NCBI RefSeq assembly: GCF_000230675.1
Contig: NZ_AGIK01000001.1
Span: 372,001-436,000 of the forward strand
Source: Synechococcus sp. WH 8016
GTDB lineage: Bacteria > Cyanobacteriota > Cyanobacteriia > PCC-6307 > Cyanobiaceae
Direction of reading: 5' to 3'
Length of the DNA stretch: 64,000 bases
Positions 35,034-44,618 of the stretch are shown here, piece after piece. Below the pieces are notes generated by a model. The model had not been told where the DNA came from and searched no databases. It saw nothing but the letters and a program-made list of their open reading frames with translations. The position numbers and the translations under genes were made by a program. How positions within the stretch are numbered: the first letter of the stretch is position 1; every line of letters begins with the position of its first letter.

Positions 35034-36171
35034 CGCGATTCAATCGGGACAGGGTTCGTTCCTCGAGGGAATCTCCAGCGAGGTTGATCATCGCGTCGAG
35101 AGAGGTGGACGACAAAAATTGTTGAACGCGCGCCTGCGCCTCCTCCCGGAGGCAGTGGTCCGGTTGCTGGCAGGAGTCTTTGCAATCATTCGCGCAGTCC
35201 AAGCTGGTCGAGACGGGCGCTGATGCTGGGGAGGCATCCCTGGACGATGGTGTTGGTTGTCCAACGGCTTTCCCTGGGATTGGCTGCTGTTGAGAACCCT
35301 GGCCTGGCTGTGGGAGCAATTCAGGATTCAGAACACCATCAAACACGGCGACGGCGGGGCCAGTCATAAACACGGAGCCTTGGGGATCAGGCCAGCTGAT
35401 TTCAAGTGGCCCCCCTGGAAGTTTCACCGTGGCCTTTGAATTCGATAGGCCGAGCAGCGTGGCGGCAACGAGCGTGGCGCAGGCTCCGGTGCCACAAGCA
35501 AGGGTGGGACCTGCTCCGCGCTCCCACACACGGATCTCAAGGGTGTGCTGATCGATCACTTCCAGGAAGTGAACATTGGTTTTGGCTGGAAACAAAGGAT
35601 GGACCTCCAGCGCCGATCCCCATGCGTCGAACGGGATGGTTTGCAGGTCTTGCACGGGCACGACCACGTGGGGATTGCCCATTCCCACAGCGGCGAGTTG
35701 AAGGCTGCTGCCCTGGAGATCGATCTCCCCTTGCGGAAGTCCAGACGGTCCTGTTGTGAGGGTTGTTGGAATGGCGCCGGGATCTAGAAATGGTTGCCCC
35801 ATATCGACCCGGATCTGTCCGTCCTCACAGAGTTCGGGGACGATGACGCCGGCCATCGTTTCGGTTCTCCACGTCCGTCCTGGCTGATCCCCATCGCTAT
35901 CAGCAAGAAAACGGGCTAGACAGCGAATGCCGTTGCCGCACATCTCGGCCTCGCTTCCATCCGCATTGAAAATGCGCATCCGCAGTTCTTCGCCATGCTG
36001 TGGGGGCAGGGCCAAAATCAAGCCATCGCCTCCGATTCCAAATCGGCGATCACACAGTTGGCGCACCCAATGGGGATCTGGCTCGGTGATGTTGAGAGGA
36101 AGTTGCCCAGCACGGCCTTCCAACAGCACGAAGTCATTGCCTAAACCTTGATACTTGCTGAACTGCAGCAT
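35020..36171 (-). CDS. dapF: diaminopimelate epimerase with C-terminal cysteine-bearing extension
   Basis: PLP-independent racemase that makes meso-diaminopimelate for lysine and peptidoglycan. The core has the two catalytic cysteines C78 (AEMCGNGIRC) and C226 (TLACGTGACA), and the normal start FSKYQGLGNDFVLLEGR. The core ends near residue 285; typical DapF is about 280. About 95 more residues follow: a Pro/Gln/Ser-rich linker (286-322), then C326-x3-C330-x3-C334-x5-C340, then helical EEAQARVQQFLSSTSLDAMI and on to LNRDD. The Cys spacing suggests a metal site but matches no family I know. The extension is in frame with no stop, and its end overlaps the desulfurase start, so it is not obviously a sequencing error. 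Confidence 0.93.
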   Translation of the reverse strand: MLQFSKYQGLGNDFVLLEGRAGQLPLNITEPDPHWVRQLCDRRFGIGGDGLILALPPQHGEELRMRIFNADGSEAEMCGNGIRCLARFLADSDGDQPGRTWRTETMAGVIVPELCEDGQIRVDMGQPFLDPGAIPTTLTTGPSGLPQGEIDLQGSSLQLAAVGMGNPHVVVPVQDLQTIPFDAWGSALEVHPLFPAKTNVHFLEVIDQHTLEIRVWERGAGPTLACGTGACATLVAATLLGLSNSKATVKLPGGPLEISWPDPQGSVFMTGPAVAVFDGVLNPELLPQPGQGSQQQPIPGKAVGQPTPSSRDASPASAPVSTSLDCANDCKDSCQQPDHCLREEAQARVQQFLSSTSLDAMINLAGDSLEERTLSRLNRDDRP

Positions 36172-36197
36172 GAAATGTCCGATCCCTCTCTGATCCT

Positions 36198-36428
36198 ATG
36201 GAGCCAAGTTCCTTCGATCCGAGCTTGCCCAGCATTCGCTTGCTGCAGACATGGATTCGTGAACAAAAAATTCTCAGCCTTGAACTCAGCGATGGACGTC
36301 GGCTGATTGGAGTGCTGATCTGGCAAGACCAACATTGTTTGGCCCTGCAGCCGTCGGATTCTGATGATCCCGTTTTGATCAGTCGTGCCGCGATGCTCCT
36401 GATCCGTCCGCTGCCCCGGGGCCTTTAA
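36198..36428 (+). CDS. hfq: Hfq homologue, cyanobacterial type
   Basis: Sm-fold protein, 76 residues. The cyanobacterial Hfq pattern is seen: [20 protein letters not shown], then [21 protein letters not shown], then [14 protein letters not shown]. In Synechocystis the homologue binds the pilus motor ATPase and affects motility, and does not bind RNA well; the function in marine strains is unknown. The gene is divergent from dapF and directly upstream of leuS, the linkage to dapF being common in cyanobacteria. Confidence 0.9.
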   Translation: MEPSSFDPSLPSIRLLQTWIREQKILSLELSDGRRLIGVLIWQDQHCLALQPSDSDDPVLISRAAMLLIRPLPRGL

Positions 36429-36471
36429 GGAACAGCATTTGTGTCACGATCTGTCCAAATGTTCCCCTGTC

Positions 36472-39075
36472 GTGACGGCTTCCTCGTCCCCATCCGCCAG
36501 CACAGCCTCTGCGGCTACTGATCGGTATCAACCCCTTGCGCTCGAAGAGCGATGGCAAGCCCTTTGGAAGGAGAAGCGTCTCTATGAAACGCAGGACCCG
36601 AAGCCTGGCCAGAGAGCTTTTTATGCGTTGTCGATGTTTCCCTATCCCTCGGGAACGCTTCACATGGGACATGTCCGTAATTACGTGATTACGGATGTGA
36701 TTGCCCGGGTGCAACGCATGCGAGGGGATGCGGTGCTTCATCCGATGGGGTGGGATGCCTTTGGCTTACCAGCTGAAAATGCAGCGATCGAACGCCAGAT
36801 CGAACCCGGCGTTTGGACGGACAGCAACATCGCCCAGATGCGAGGCCAGTTAGGACGCCTGGGCTTGTCGATTGACTGGAATCGAGAGCTGGCAACCTGC
36901 CACAGCGACTACTACCGCTGGACGCAATGGCTGTTCCTGGAACTGCATGCGGGCGGACTTGCCTATCAAAAGGATGCCACTGTCAACTGGGATCCGGTGG
37001 ATCAAACGGTGCTCGCGAATGAGCAAGTGGATGCGGATGGTCGCTCCTGGCGGTCCGGTGCGCTGGTGGAAAAGCGTGACTTGCGCCAATGGTTTTTACG
37101 CATCACCGAGTACGCCGATGCCCTTCTTGATGATCTAGATCAACTGCAGGGTTGGCCTGAGCGCGTCCGCACCATGCAGGCCAATTGGATTGGCCGTTCG
37201 ATTGGGGCCGAGATCGATTTTCAAGTGGAGGGCCATCCAGGGACGTCCATCACCGTTTTCACAACGCGACCAGACACGCTGTTTGGGGTGAGCTATCTCG
37301 TTTTGGCTCCTGAGCATGCTCTCGTTGATCAACTCACCACAAGCGATGAACGCATCTCGGTGACGGCATTTCGGGATCTCATGGCCGAATTAAGTCAGGA
37401 GGAGCGGACGTCTGATGATCAACCAAAACGCGGTGTTCCTACCGGTGCGGTTGCCATTAATCCAGCTAATGGTGAATCAATTCCTATTTGGATTGCCGAT
37501 TACGTGCTGGCTGATTACGGAACGGGCGCTGTGATGGGTGTACCGGCCCATGACGTTCGTGATTTTTCATTCGCTCGCCAACATGAATTGCCCGTTCAAC
37601 GGGTGATTGAAGTCTCAGGAACGAATGAGCATGTCAATGACGGTGAAGCTTGGACAGGTCCAGGCACTCTGATTCATAGCGCTGGGTTTAGTGGTTTAAC
37701 GAATGATGAGGCTAAAACTGCGATCACCAATCATGGATCTGAGAACGGTTGGGCGCGAGCGAAACGTCAATACAGGCTTCGCGATTGGTTGATTTCCCGC
37801 CAAAGGTATTGGGGATGCCCCATTCCGATTATTCACTGTGATGATTGTGGTGCTGTTCCGGTCCCTCGTGATCAGCTTCCTGTGGAATTACCAACTGGAA
37901 TTGATCTCAATGGCGCGGGAGGATCTCCTCTCGCTCGCGTAGACGATTGGGTCAATGTGAGCTGTCCTAAATGTGGACAACCAGCTCGGCGTGAAACCGA
38001 CACTATGGACACATTCATGTGTTCGTCCTGGTATTACTTGCGCTTTGCAGATCCGCATAATCAAGACCTCCCATTTGATGCAAGCGCGGTTAATCGCTGG
38101 TTGCCCGTTCAACAGTATGTGGGGGGGATTGAGCATGCCATTCTTCATTTATTGTATGCGCGCTTTTTTACGAAGGCACTCAATGATCGCGATTTATTAA
38201 AAACAAAGGAACCCTTCGAACGCTTGCTAACCCAAGGCATGGTGCAGGGCACCACCTACCGCAATCCAAGAACAGGGCGCTATGTCTCCCCGGCGGCTGT
38301 GAAGGACGAATCCAATCCCCTTGATCCGGATGACGGTGGACCGTTAGAGGTCTTGTTTGAAAAAATGTCCAAGTCGAAACACAACGGGGTGGACCCTGCT
38401 GCTGTGATCGATCGCTATGGCGCCGATACGGCTCGGATGTTCATTCTCTTCAAAGCGCCCCCTGAAAAGGATTTGGAATGGGATGACGCTGATGTCGAGG
38501 GTCAATTTCGCTTCTTACAGCGTCTTTGGCGGCTTGTGGATGCGGAGGTCAACCACGACGCAGCCTCCTCGGCAACAGGTGAATCAGACAGTGACATGCG
38601 TCGGGCTGTGCACCAGGCCATCAAGGCTGTTGGCGAGGATCTCAGCGGGGACTTTCAGTTCAATACAGCGATTTCGGAGCTGATGAAGTTGAGCAATGCC
38701 CTCTCTTCTGGCTTGGCTCAAGCCTCTACTGGAGTGCGGCAAGAAGCAATGTCAGCGCTCGTTCGTTTGTTGGCGCCATTTGCACCTCATCTGGCCGAGG
38801 AGTTTTGGCAACGACTCGGCGGTGAAGACAGCGTTCACCTTCAGCCTTGGCCCGATCATGACCCGGAGGCCTTGATCATGGATTCCATTGAAGTGGTGAT
38901 CCAGGTCAAAGGAAAGGTACGGGGCTCGATGTCCGTAGCCGTTGATTGCAGCAAGGATGAACTCGAGCGCCTGGCTCTTGCCAGCGATGTTGCCCAACGC
39001 TGGCTGGAAGGCAAGCCGCCAAGGCGCGTGATTGTGGTGCCAGGAAAGCTGGTTAATTTGGTGCCAAGCGCTTAA
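36472..39075 (+). CDS. leuS: leucyl-tRNA synthetase
   Basis: Charges tRNA-Leu; class I synthetase with an editing domain. HMGH signature in [15 protein letters not shown] near residue 65, editing domain around 220-400 (including [13 protein letters not shown] and [12 protein letters not shown]), and the KMSKS loop [14 protein letters not shown] near 640. The GTG at 36472 is chosen, giving [11 protein letters not shown] and 867 residues; a TTG at 36439 is in frame but the added 11 residues show nothing. It lies 43 bases after hfq and ends 11 bases from pgi's end. Confidence 0.96.
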   Translation: MTASSSPSASTASAATDRYQPLALEERWQALWKEKRLYETQDPKPGQRAFYALSMFPYPSGTLHMGHVRNYVITDVIARVQRMRGDAVLHPMGWDAFGLPAENAAIERQIEPGVWTDSNIAQMRGQLGRLGLSIDWNRELATCHSDYYRWTQWLFLELHAGGLAYQKDATVNWDPVDQTVLANEQVDADGRSWRSGALVEKRDLRQWFLRITEYADALLDDLDQLQGWPERVRTMQANWIGRSIGAEIDFQVEGHPGTSITVFTTRPDTLFGVSYLVLAPEHALVDQLTTSDERISVTAFRDLMAELSQEERTSDDQPKRGVPTGAVAINPANGESIPIWIADYVLADYGTGAVMGVPAHDVRDFSFARQHELPVQRVIEVSGTNEHVNDGEAWTGPGTLIHSAGFSGLTNDEAKTAITNHGSENGWARAKRQYRLRDWLISRQRYWGCPIPIIHCDDCGAVPVPRDQLPVELPTGIDLNGAGGSPLARVDDWVNVSCPKCGQPARRETDTMDTFMCSSWYYLRFADPHNQDLPFDASAVNRWLPVQQYVGGIEHAILHLLYARFFTKALNDRDLLKTKEPFERLLTQGMVQGTTYRNPRTGRYVSPAAVKDESNPLDPDDGGPLEVLFEKMSKSKHNGVDPAAVIDRYGADTARMFILFKAPPEKDLEWDDADVEGQFRFLQRLWRLVDAEVNHDAASSATGESDSDMRRAVHQAIKAVGEDLSGDFQFNTAISELMKLSNALSSGLAQASTGVRQEAMSALVRLLAPFAPHLAEEFWQRLGGEDSVHLQPWPDHDPEALIMDSIEVVIQVKGKVRGSMSVAVDCSKDELERLALASDVAQRWLEGKPPRRVIVVPGKLVNLVPSA

Positions 39076-39086
39076 CCGATCAGCGA

Positions 39087-40685
39087 TCAGCCTTTGCTGA
39101 AGCGCAGGGAAGCAGGACTGTCCCAGCTTCCCTGTGCCACATATCCACGATCGTTTCCTGTGAGATGACGCAGGATCCAGAAAATGGCTTCTTCGCTGCC
39201 GGATCCAATCGCCTTTTGGATATCGACGGCAGATCTCGACACTCCATCAGAGAGAACCTCTTCCACTTGCTTTTGCAAATTGAGAATGGCGGCTGCGGCT
39301 TTTTTGCCCGCTTCGACTCCTGGCTGGTGATATGCGTTCACATTCACCAATTCTCCGTAAAAACCAACGGCCCGCTCAAACAAGGCGATCAGCGCTCCGA
39401 GTCGGCGCGCGTCAAAGCGCCGCATGCTGATGCTCAAGCTTTGCCGCCCTCCTTCCGTGAGTGCTGAACGCGTTCCTTGCAAGAACCCATCGAGAAAATC
39501 TCCAGGACGCTCCCCCTCGATCGAAGGGATGTCATCCACATCACGCAGGACTTCGATGAAGGTCACGAAAAAATTATCGATGCCATCCCGTAGTTGCTGC
39601 ACATAAGCATGCTGGTCGGTGGAACCCTTATTTCCATACACGGCAATGCCCTGATGCACTTCCTTGCCATCGCGATCAAGGCGTTTGCCGAGCGATTCCA
39701 TGACCAGCTGTTGCAGGTAACGGCTGAAAACCTCTAAGCGATCTCGGTAGGGGAGCACGACCATGTCGCGTTTGCCCTTGCCTTCGCCCGCGGCATACCA
39801 GGCCGCTGCCATCAAAGCTGCTGGATTGCGGCGGACGTCTGGACAGCGAGTGGCTTCATCCATCTGGGCGGCACCCGCCAAGAAACCACGGATGTCGCAG
39901 CCGATCAGAGCGCCTGGAAGTAACCCAACAGCACTCGTGATGCTTGTGCGACCACCAATCCAGTCGAACATGTCAAATCGCTTGAGCCAGTTCTCTTTTT
40001 CCGCCTGCTGATCGAGCTTGCTGCCCGCCATGGTGACCACAACCGCTTGCCCTGGCCAACTGCCACCATGAGCTTCCAGACGGTGTCTGGCCTGCTCCAT
40101 ACCGAGGTGGGGTTCGGGTGTTCCCCCCGACTTGCTGACGGTGATCACCAGCGTTGTACGGAGACGTTCACCGAGCGCTGCCAGAACCCTGCTCATGCCA
40201 TTGGGATCCACGTTGTCGAAAAAGTGGAACGGCAGGCCTACGCCATGGTCTTGAAGAGCACGAACCATGAGCAAAGGACCGAGGGCACTGCCGCCAATCC
40301 CGATCCAAAGGACATCCGTAAAAGGCTGGCCGTTGGGGGCCTGAATGGATCCCGCAATGATCGACTTGCCGAATTGATCGATGGCATCGATTTCAGCGGA
40401 GATGCTCTCGCCAAGCTGTTGTTCCGGCGCTAGTTGCGGCTGACGTAACCAATAGTGGCCAACCTGACGTTGTTCATCGGCGTTGGCAATCGCACCTCCC
40501 TCCAACTCCTCCATCGCCTTGAAGGCTTGTTCCAGACGGGGGGTGAGCGTCTCGAGAGCAGAACTGTTGAGATGCATCCGACTGACATCGAGCCAAAGGC
40601 CGAGATCGTCGTGATACCAAAGCAAATCGCAAAAGCGTTGCCATTGGGTCTGGCTATCGATGGCGCTGAAATCCGGGAAGCTCAT
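39087..40685 (-). CDS. pgi: glucose-6-phosphate isomerase
   Basis: Interconverts glucose 6-phosphate and fructose 6-phosphate for glycolysis, the oxidative pentose phosphate route and glycogen. The SIS-type sugar-binding motif VLWIGIGGSALGPLLM near residue 120, TVSKSGGTPEP, and the later EVFSRYLQQLVMESLGKRLD and QHAYVQQLRDG (with catalytic His) fit. 532 residues, the cyanobacterial length. The start ATG at 40685 is followed by SFPDFSAIDSQTQWQRF. Confidence 0.96.
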   Translation of the reverse strand: MSFPDFSAIDSQTQWQRFCDLLWYHDDLGLWLDVSRMHLNSSALETLTPRLEQAFKAMEELEGGAIANADEQRQVGHYWLRQPQLAPEQQLGESISAEIDAIDQFGKSIIAGSIQAPNGQPFTDVLWIGIGGSALGPLLMVRALQDHGVGLPFHFFDNVDPNGMSRVLAALGERLRTTLVITVSKSGGTPEPHLGMEQARHRLEAHGGSWPGQAVVVTMAGSKLDQQAEKENWLKRFDMFDWIGGRTSITSAVGLLPGALIGCDIRGFLAGAAQMDEATRCPDVRRNPAALMAAAWYAAGEGKGKRDMVVLPYRDRLEVFSRYLQQLVMESLGKRLDRDGKEVHQGIAVYGNKGSTDQHAYVQQLRDGIDNFFVTFIEVLRDVDDIPSIEGERPGDFLDGFLQGTRSALTEGGRQSLSISMRRFDARRLGALIALFERAVGFYGELVNVNAYHQPGVEAGKKAAAAILNLQKQVEEVLSDGVSRSAVDIQKAIGSGSEEAIFWILRHLTGNDRGYVAQGSWDSPASLRFSKG

Positions 40686-40790
40686 CTCTGGCGGAGAACC
40701 TTCATCCCTGAACCTATCCGTGATTGTCCGAGATGCCCACGAATTGGAATATCGCGGTTATTCTCTCGTCAGAATTGTTGACGGTGTTTG

Positions 40791-41567
40791 GTGAGTCTTT
40801 TGGGACGACAGGTTGTTGCCATAGCGGGAGTTCTGGGCTTCATCTGTTTGTCCATTGCTCACCTTCGCAGCACGGCGCGCCTGCCATTGGTTGATGCTGA
40901 GATCCAGGCGCCGTTCGTGCAGGAAGATCCCACTGTCTTCAGCCCGGAAGAGTTGTTGCTGTTGCAGCGTCGTTTTGGCGTGCATGGCCCCCAGACGCGG
41001 CTTGCTCAGTTGTTCACGCGGGGCATGGACCAATTCCAGCCTCTGCGCACCCAAACGGTGAACCGGCTTCAAGCACTGAAGCCAGTCATTAAGAGGGAAT
41101 CCCGCCACCATCGCGTGAATCCGATGCTGGTCACGGCGATCTTGTTTGATGAAATTCAGCATTCCAAGCCAGGAGAGGATCTGCCTTTCGTTGTGCATTC
41201 CGGTTTTGTGTCAACGCACGGCCCTGCTCAACTAGGAATCAGTGAGTTGATCCATCAAGGTAGGCTTCCCTTGCAACCATCCAAGGCAGAAATTGCTGAA
41301 GCTAGAAATTTATTAATGAATTCCGAAGCCAATGTGGAATTGCTTGCAGCAAAAATAGCTCGTCTGAAAAAAGAACTAGGCCTTTCTCCTGATCAAGTTT
41401 TAATTGCGAGTCGTTCCTATGTTGATGCCAAGGCGATTGCCACGTTGGCCTACCTCCATAACGGAAAACTTGATTATCCCAGGCGTGTGTTGCGCTACAT
41501 GCAAGATCCTGAGTTGCACGGCCTGATCTTTTCGGAGCAGCGGCCGGCGACTCAGCCTTTGATTTAG
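40791..41567 (+). CDS. membrane-anchored lysozyme-fold-like protein
   Basis: 258 residues from GTG at 40791. A single N-terminal hydrophobic segment (VVAIAGVLGFICLSIAHL) is likely a membrane anchor or signal. The domain at about 95-215 has a lytic-transglycosylase-like look: NPMLVTAILFDEIQ with a possible catalytic Glu, STHGPAQLGISELI resembling the SxGxxQ motif, and an alpha-helical remainder. A cell-wall lysis function is inferred, not shown. Other readings, such as DUF1402-like, are possible. Confidence 0.68.
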   Translation: MSLLGRQVVAIAGVLGFICLSIAHLRSTARLPLVDAEIQAPFVQEDPTVFSPEELLLLQRRFGVHGPQTRLAQLFTRGMDQFQPLRTQTVNRLQALKPVIKRESRHHRVNPMLVTAILFDEIQHSKPGEDLPFVVHSGFVSTHGPAQLGISELIHQGRLPLQPSKAEIAEARNLLMNSEANVELLAAKIARLKKELGLSPDQVLIASRSYVDAKAIATLAYLHNGKLDYPRRVLRYMQDPELHGLIFSEQRPATQPLI

Positions 41568-41647
41568 GAATTGTATTTACAGCTACTTTTTATCGCGTGT
41601 TGCGTTTGGCGATGAAGCTCCATTCCTTCTGCATTTTTTCTGCGGTG

Positions 41648-42568
41648 CTAGGGGCAAAGAGCTTTCAATGCGGCTAGGCGAGTTTGAAGTTCCTGCCAAT
41701 CAAAACTCCTTGGATCGCCGCGTTCACCACCAAGATCAACATGGCGATGGGTCGTAATGGCTGCTGGAGTAAAGCCAAAACGATCGATCCAGTCCTTCAG
41801 GACAAGGGCTAGAGAGTCATATTGAGCTGAGGAGTATCCGCTATGGCTAGACCGGCTATTTCTGCCATCTTGAGGTGTTTCTAAGCTTAGGTGAAGCGCA
41901 AAGTTATTCACTGATCCTCTGATTTTTGCATTGGTGACGGCCCATTCGCCCAGAAATGCGGAATATCCCGCTCCATAGGCGCGTTTGAGTGGATCAACGA
42001 GATCAACAATTTTTCCATCAAGACCAATCACTGTGTGATAACTCACTTGATCTGCATCTCTGGGATGGGGGGTCATAAAGGTATTCACAGCCGATTGCAG
42101 CGAGTACACCGTTTCATGGAGGACAACGACGCGGGGATCTGGATTGAGAGCGACTCCCCACGGATTCACCCTGAAACGTTCTCCGAAATTCGTGGGATCT
42201 GTTGCTACGGACACCCGCCGTTGTTGGAGTGTGCGCTGTTGTGCTTGTAGACGGTTTGTGACCTTGGAGTCAAAACCTGAACATTGTTTCGCTAAGGGTG
42301 AAGACCAGGAGATCGCCCTGGGAGGTTGAGGTTGTCTTGTTTGCTCAGATTTTTTTCGCTCTCGTTTCGCCTCGCTGCCGACTTCGTCAAGAAGATCGAG
42401 AAGGGACGGACTGCTGGCTTTCAAGGCACCACTTTGATCATTGCTCAACCAAGCCAGAGCACCCATCCCAAGAACCAGCGTGCCGCTACAAACAATCAGA
42501 GTCGCACCACGATGCTGGAGGTGAGACTGCAGTCGCTTCCAGATTCCAGTCACACGATTGCAAACCAT
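41648..42568 (-). CDS. N-acetylmuramoyl-L-alanine amidase, Amidase_2 type
   Basis: 306 residues with an N-terminal membrane segment (ATLIVCSGTLVLGMGALAWL, about 22-41), a charged Arg/Gln spacer, and a zinc amidase domain of the T7-lysozyme type (about 140-300). Likely zinc ligands are H in VVVLHETVYS (near 149), H in ITTHRHVDLGG and D in GERGDPRSFDW; VSYHTVI follows the first. It should cut the bond between muramic acid and L-alanine; substrate could be intact peptidoglycan or fragments. Its start overlaps the M61 peptidase gene by 19 bases. Confidence 0.9.
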   Translation of the reverse strand: MVCNRVTGIWKRLQSHLQHRGATLIVCSGTLVLGMGALAWLSNDQSGALKASSPSLLDLLDEVGSEAKRERKKSEQTRQPQPPRAISWSSPLAKQCSGFDSKVTNRLQAQQRTLQQRRVSVATDPTNFGERFRVNPWGVALNPDPRVVVLHETVYSLQSAVNTFMTPHPRDADQVSYHTVIGLDGKIVDLVDPLKRAYGAGYSAFLGEWAVTNAKIRGSVNNFALHLSLETPQDGRNSRSSHSGYSSAQYDSLALVLKDWIDRFGFTPAAITTHRHVDLGGERGDPRSFDWQELQTRLAALKALCP

Positions 42569-44247
42569 CGATCACGCAATTCTTTTTGTGATGACGAAGC
42601 ACCAGAGTCCCAGCTGATCTCCCAGCGCTCCACGATTGGATCCTTTTTCTTCAGAATTGTGGAGCTAAGACGTCCGCGACGTGCATACAGAACGGGGATC
42701 TGTTCTGGACCTTGAAGCAATGCTTGCCAATGCTCAAGCCCCCTTAAACGCCAATCATGCGCTCCGATCAGTTCGTCGCCTGGCACCAGCCCTGCTTGTT
42801 CGGCAGGACCATCGGGATTCACTTTGTTGATCAATAGTCGACCTTTTTGTTTGGAAAGTTGCATGCCGACGTCGGCATGTTTCGAGTGAATCGCAACGGC
42901 CTGGAGTCCCAGGGCGTTCAGGCAGTCGTTAATTGGAACGGCCATCGTCTTTTCAAGCCAGGTTGGTAAAACTTTGGCTAGTGATTTGTTATGGGCTTCT
43001 ACAGCCTCCAGTAGGTCTGTTGGCTCATAGCCTTTGCCATGACGTCCGAAGCGCTGCCACAGATCTCGAAGAACGTAGGCAAGAGCCGATCCCGATTGCC
43101 TTAGCTGAACATCAAGGCAAAATGAGAGAACAGTTCCGAGGCGGTAATAACTAATTTGGGACAGAGAGTTTGCAGGTGTTTGCTTATAAAGCCTCAGCCA
43201 TGCTTCTCTTGAACTATCAGCCAAAGATTGAATCTTGCATCCCGGATTCAGGAGCACATGAGAAATATCTTTTCCTAAATCATCGAGAAAGGTCTGTCGA
43301 TCTGATTTAGCCGCTAAAAGTGACAGTGTGAGATCAAAATAACTGGTAATCCCTTCAGCAAACCAAAGACCATCGCTGATTTCAGCTTTGTCGTATCGAT
43401 AGGGAACATAGGCGCCTGGGCGAAGTCTGCGAACATTCCATTGGTGAAAGTATTCATGGCCAATGAGTTGCAGGAGTTGTCGATAGCCATCCTTTTTGGT
43501 TAACGCTTCCCAGGAAAATTGCAACACTGAGGAATGATCGTGCTCTAGTCCTCCGTAGCCTTGATCGAGTAGCTGAATGACTAATTGGTAGCGATCCCCA
43601 GCCGGTGGTGGGGTTCCCATCAACGTGCAGGCGGCTTCACAGACGGCCTCAATATCCGCTTTAAAGGTCGAAGGCCAACCCATCGGTGGCTCTCCAATCG
43701 TGAGCAATTCATGCGGATGCCCACAGACTTCGAATGGGCGTGAATGAAAGGGGCCGGCGTGCACGGGTGCATCGACGAGCTGGTCGAAATCGTTTGCGTC
43801 GTAGCCATCGTCAACCTTTGCCAGGGGGACATGGCCGAACCAACCGCTGGGCAACGACAGCTGGAGATGATGAGGATTCCAGCGCTCTCCATCAATCAGC
43901 ATCACCACTGCAGGAAGGCACAGGGATGCAAAATCTGGATCGAGGTGATTGGTGCGAACCGTGAGCTGACGCGCTTCCAGCGTGTAGGTCAAGCAAACGG
44001 GGTCAAGGGTCTCGAGCTCTGCCGTCCAGCGCGAAGGGGCCACCCGCTTGGTGCTAACCGCACGGCCTGATTGTTGAAACTGAAGACTGTGGAGATGCTG
44101 TGCGTGGTCGCGAACGGTGTAGGACCCTGGAGTCCATATCGGCATCAGCCAGGTTTGATGTCGTCCCCGAGGTTTCCACTCGAGTTTCACCTTGAGTTGC
44201 TGACGGGCAGGCTCGCAGAGATCGATTGAAATCCTGACACCACCCAT
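42550..44247 (-). CDS. M61-family glycyl aminopeptidase-like metalloprotease with PDZ domain
   Basis: 565-residue peptidase. Zinc site HEYFHQWN near residue 261-268 with the downstream Glu helix LWFAEGITSYFD, as in M61 peptidases. The N-terminal beta domain contains WLMPIWTPGSYTVRDHAQHL, a family hallmark. A C-terminal PDZ domain (about 455-530, QKGRLLINKVNPDGPAEQAG) should bind C-terminal peptides. No signal peptide is visible. It overlaps the amidase by 19 bases and the ycf35 stop by 1 base (TGATG). Confidence 0.92.
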   Translation of the reverse strand: MGGVRISIDLCEPARQQLKVKLEWKPRGRHQTWLMPIWTPGSYTVRDHAQHLHSLQFQQSGRAVSTKRVAPSRWTAELETLDPVCLTYTLEARQLTVRTNHLDPDFASLCLPAVVMLIDGERWNPHHLQLSLPSGWFGHVPLAKVDDGYDANDFDQLVDAPVHAGPFHSRPFEVCGHPHELLTIGEPPMGWPSTFKADIEAVCEAACTLMGTPPPAGDRYQLVIQLLDQGYGGLEHDHSSVLQFSWEALTKKDGYRQLLQLIGHEYFHQWNVRRLRPGAYVPYRYDKAEISDGLWFAEGITSYFDLTLSLLAAKSDRQTFLDDLGKDISHVLLNPGCKIQSLADSSREAWLRLYKQTPANSLSQISYYRLGTVLSFCLDVQLRQSGSALAYVLRDLWQRFGRHGKGYEPTDLLEAVEAHNKSLAKVLPTWLEKTMAVPINDCLNALGLQAVAIHSKHADVGMQLSKQKGRLLINKVNPDGPAEQAGLVPGDELIGAHDWRLRGLEHWQALLQGPEQIPVLYARRGRLSSTILKKKDPIVERWEISWDSGASSSQKELRDRWFAIV

Positions 44248-44618
44248 CAGCCCATGGCTCGCTCTGCTCCGATTGGGTCTGTCGTTTCTATGGAAGGAAC
44301 GAAGCCGACTCCCTCTGCGGAGCGCAGGGCCGATCTCAGGGCGTAGGCCCGCAAAATGGTGTTGAGATGGGTTTTATGTCCTACGGAATCTTTGGTTTGA
44401 CCAAGATCCAACATCAAAGCCAACGATCCATCGGCTTCCCACCTCCAGCCCATTTGCAGGCCGCTGCTGTCTGTTGCGACCAATTCAGCCGGATAGATGT
44501 CTTGTCCAAACGCTTTGATCAAGCCGGGACGCTGAACGAGGTAGTGCTCCGCTAACAGAGTTTCCTCAAGAAGCTCGAGGTCTTTGATGACGGTTGGCAG
44601 GATGGTCAGATGGGACAT
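44247..44618 (-). CDS. ycf35: Ycf35/DUF1257-family protein
   Basis: 123 residues from ATG 44618 (MSHLTILPTVIKDLELLEET). The family (Ycf35 in red-lineage plastids) is of unknown function and is usually a single small beta-rich domain. The pattern TILPTVIKDLELLEETLL, then DSSGLQMGWRWEADGSLAL, then the C-terminal NTILRAYALRSALR fits. Stop and the M61 start share a base (TGATG), so co-translation is likely. Its start overlaps the purN frame by 9 bases in the divergent direction. Confidence 0.88.
   Translation of the reverse strand: MSHLTILPTVIKDLELLEETLLAEHYLVQRPGLIKAFGQDIYPAELVATDSSGLQMGWRWEADGSLALMLDLGQTKDSVGHKTHLNTILRAYALRSALRSAEGVGFVPSIETTDPIGAERAMG

Noticed and set aside
36439-36471. upstream TTG start for leuS
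   Set aside because: The extra 11 residues show no family likeness; GTG 36472 gives the usual length.
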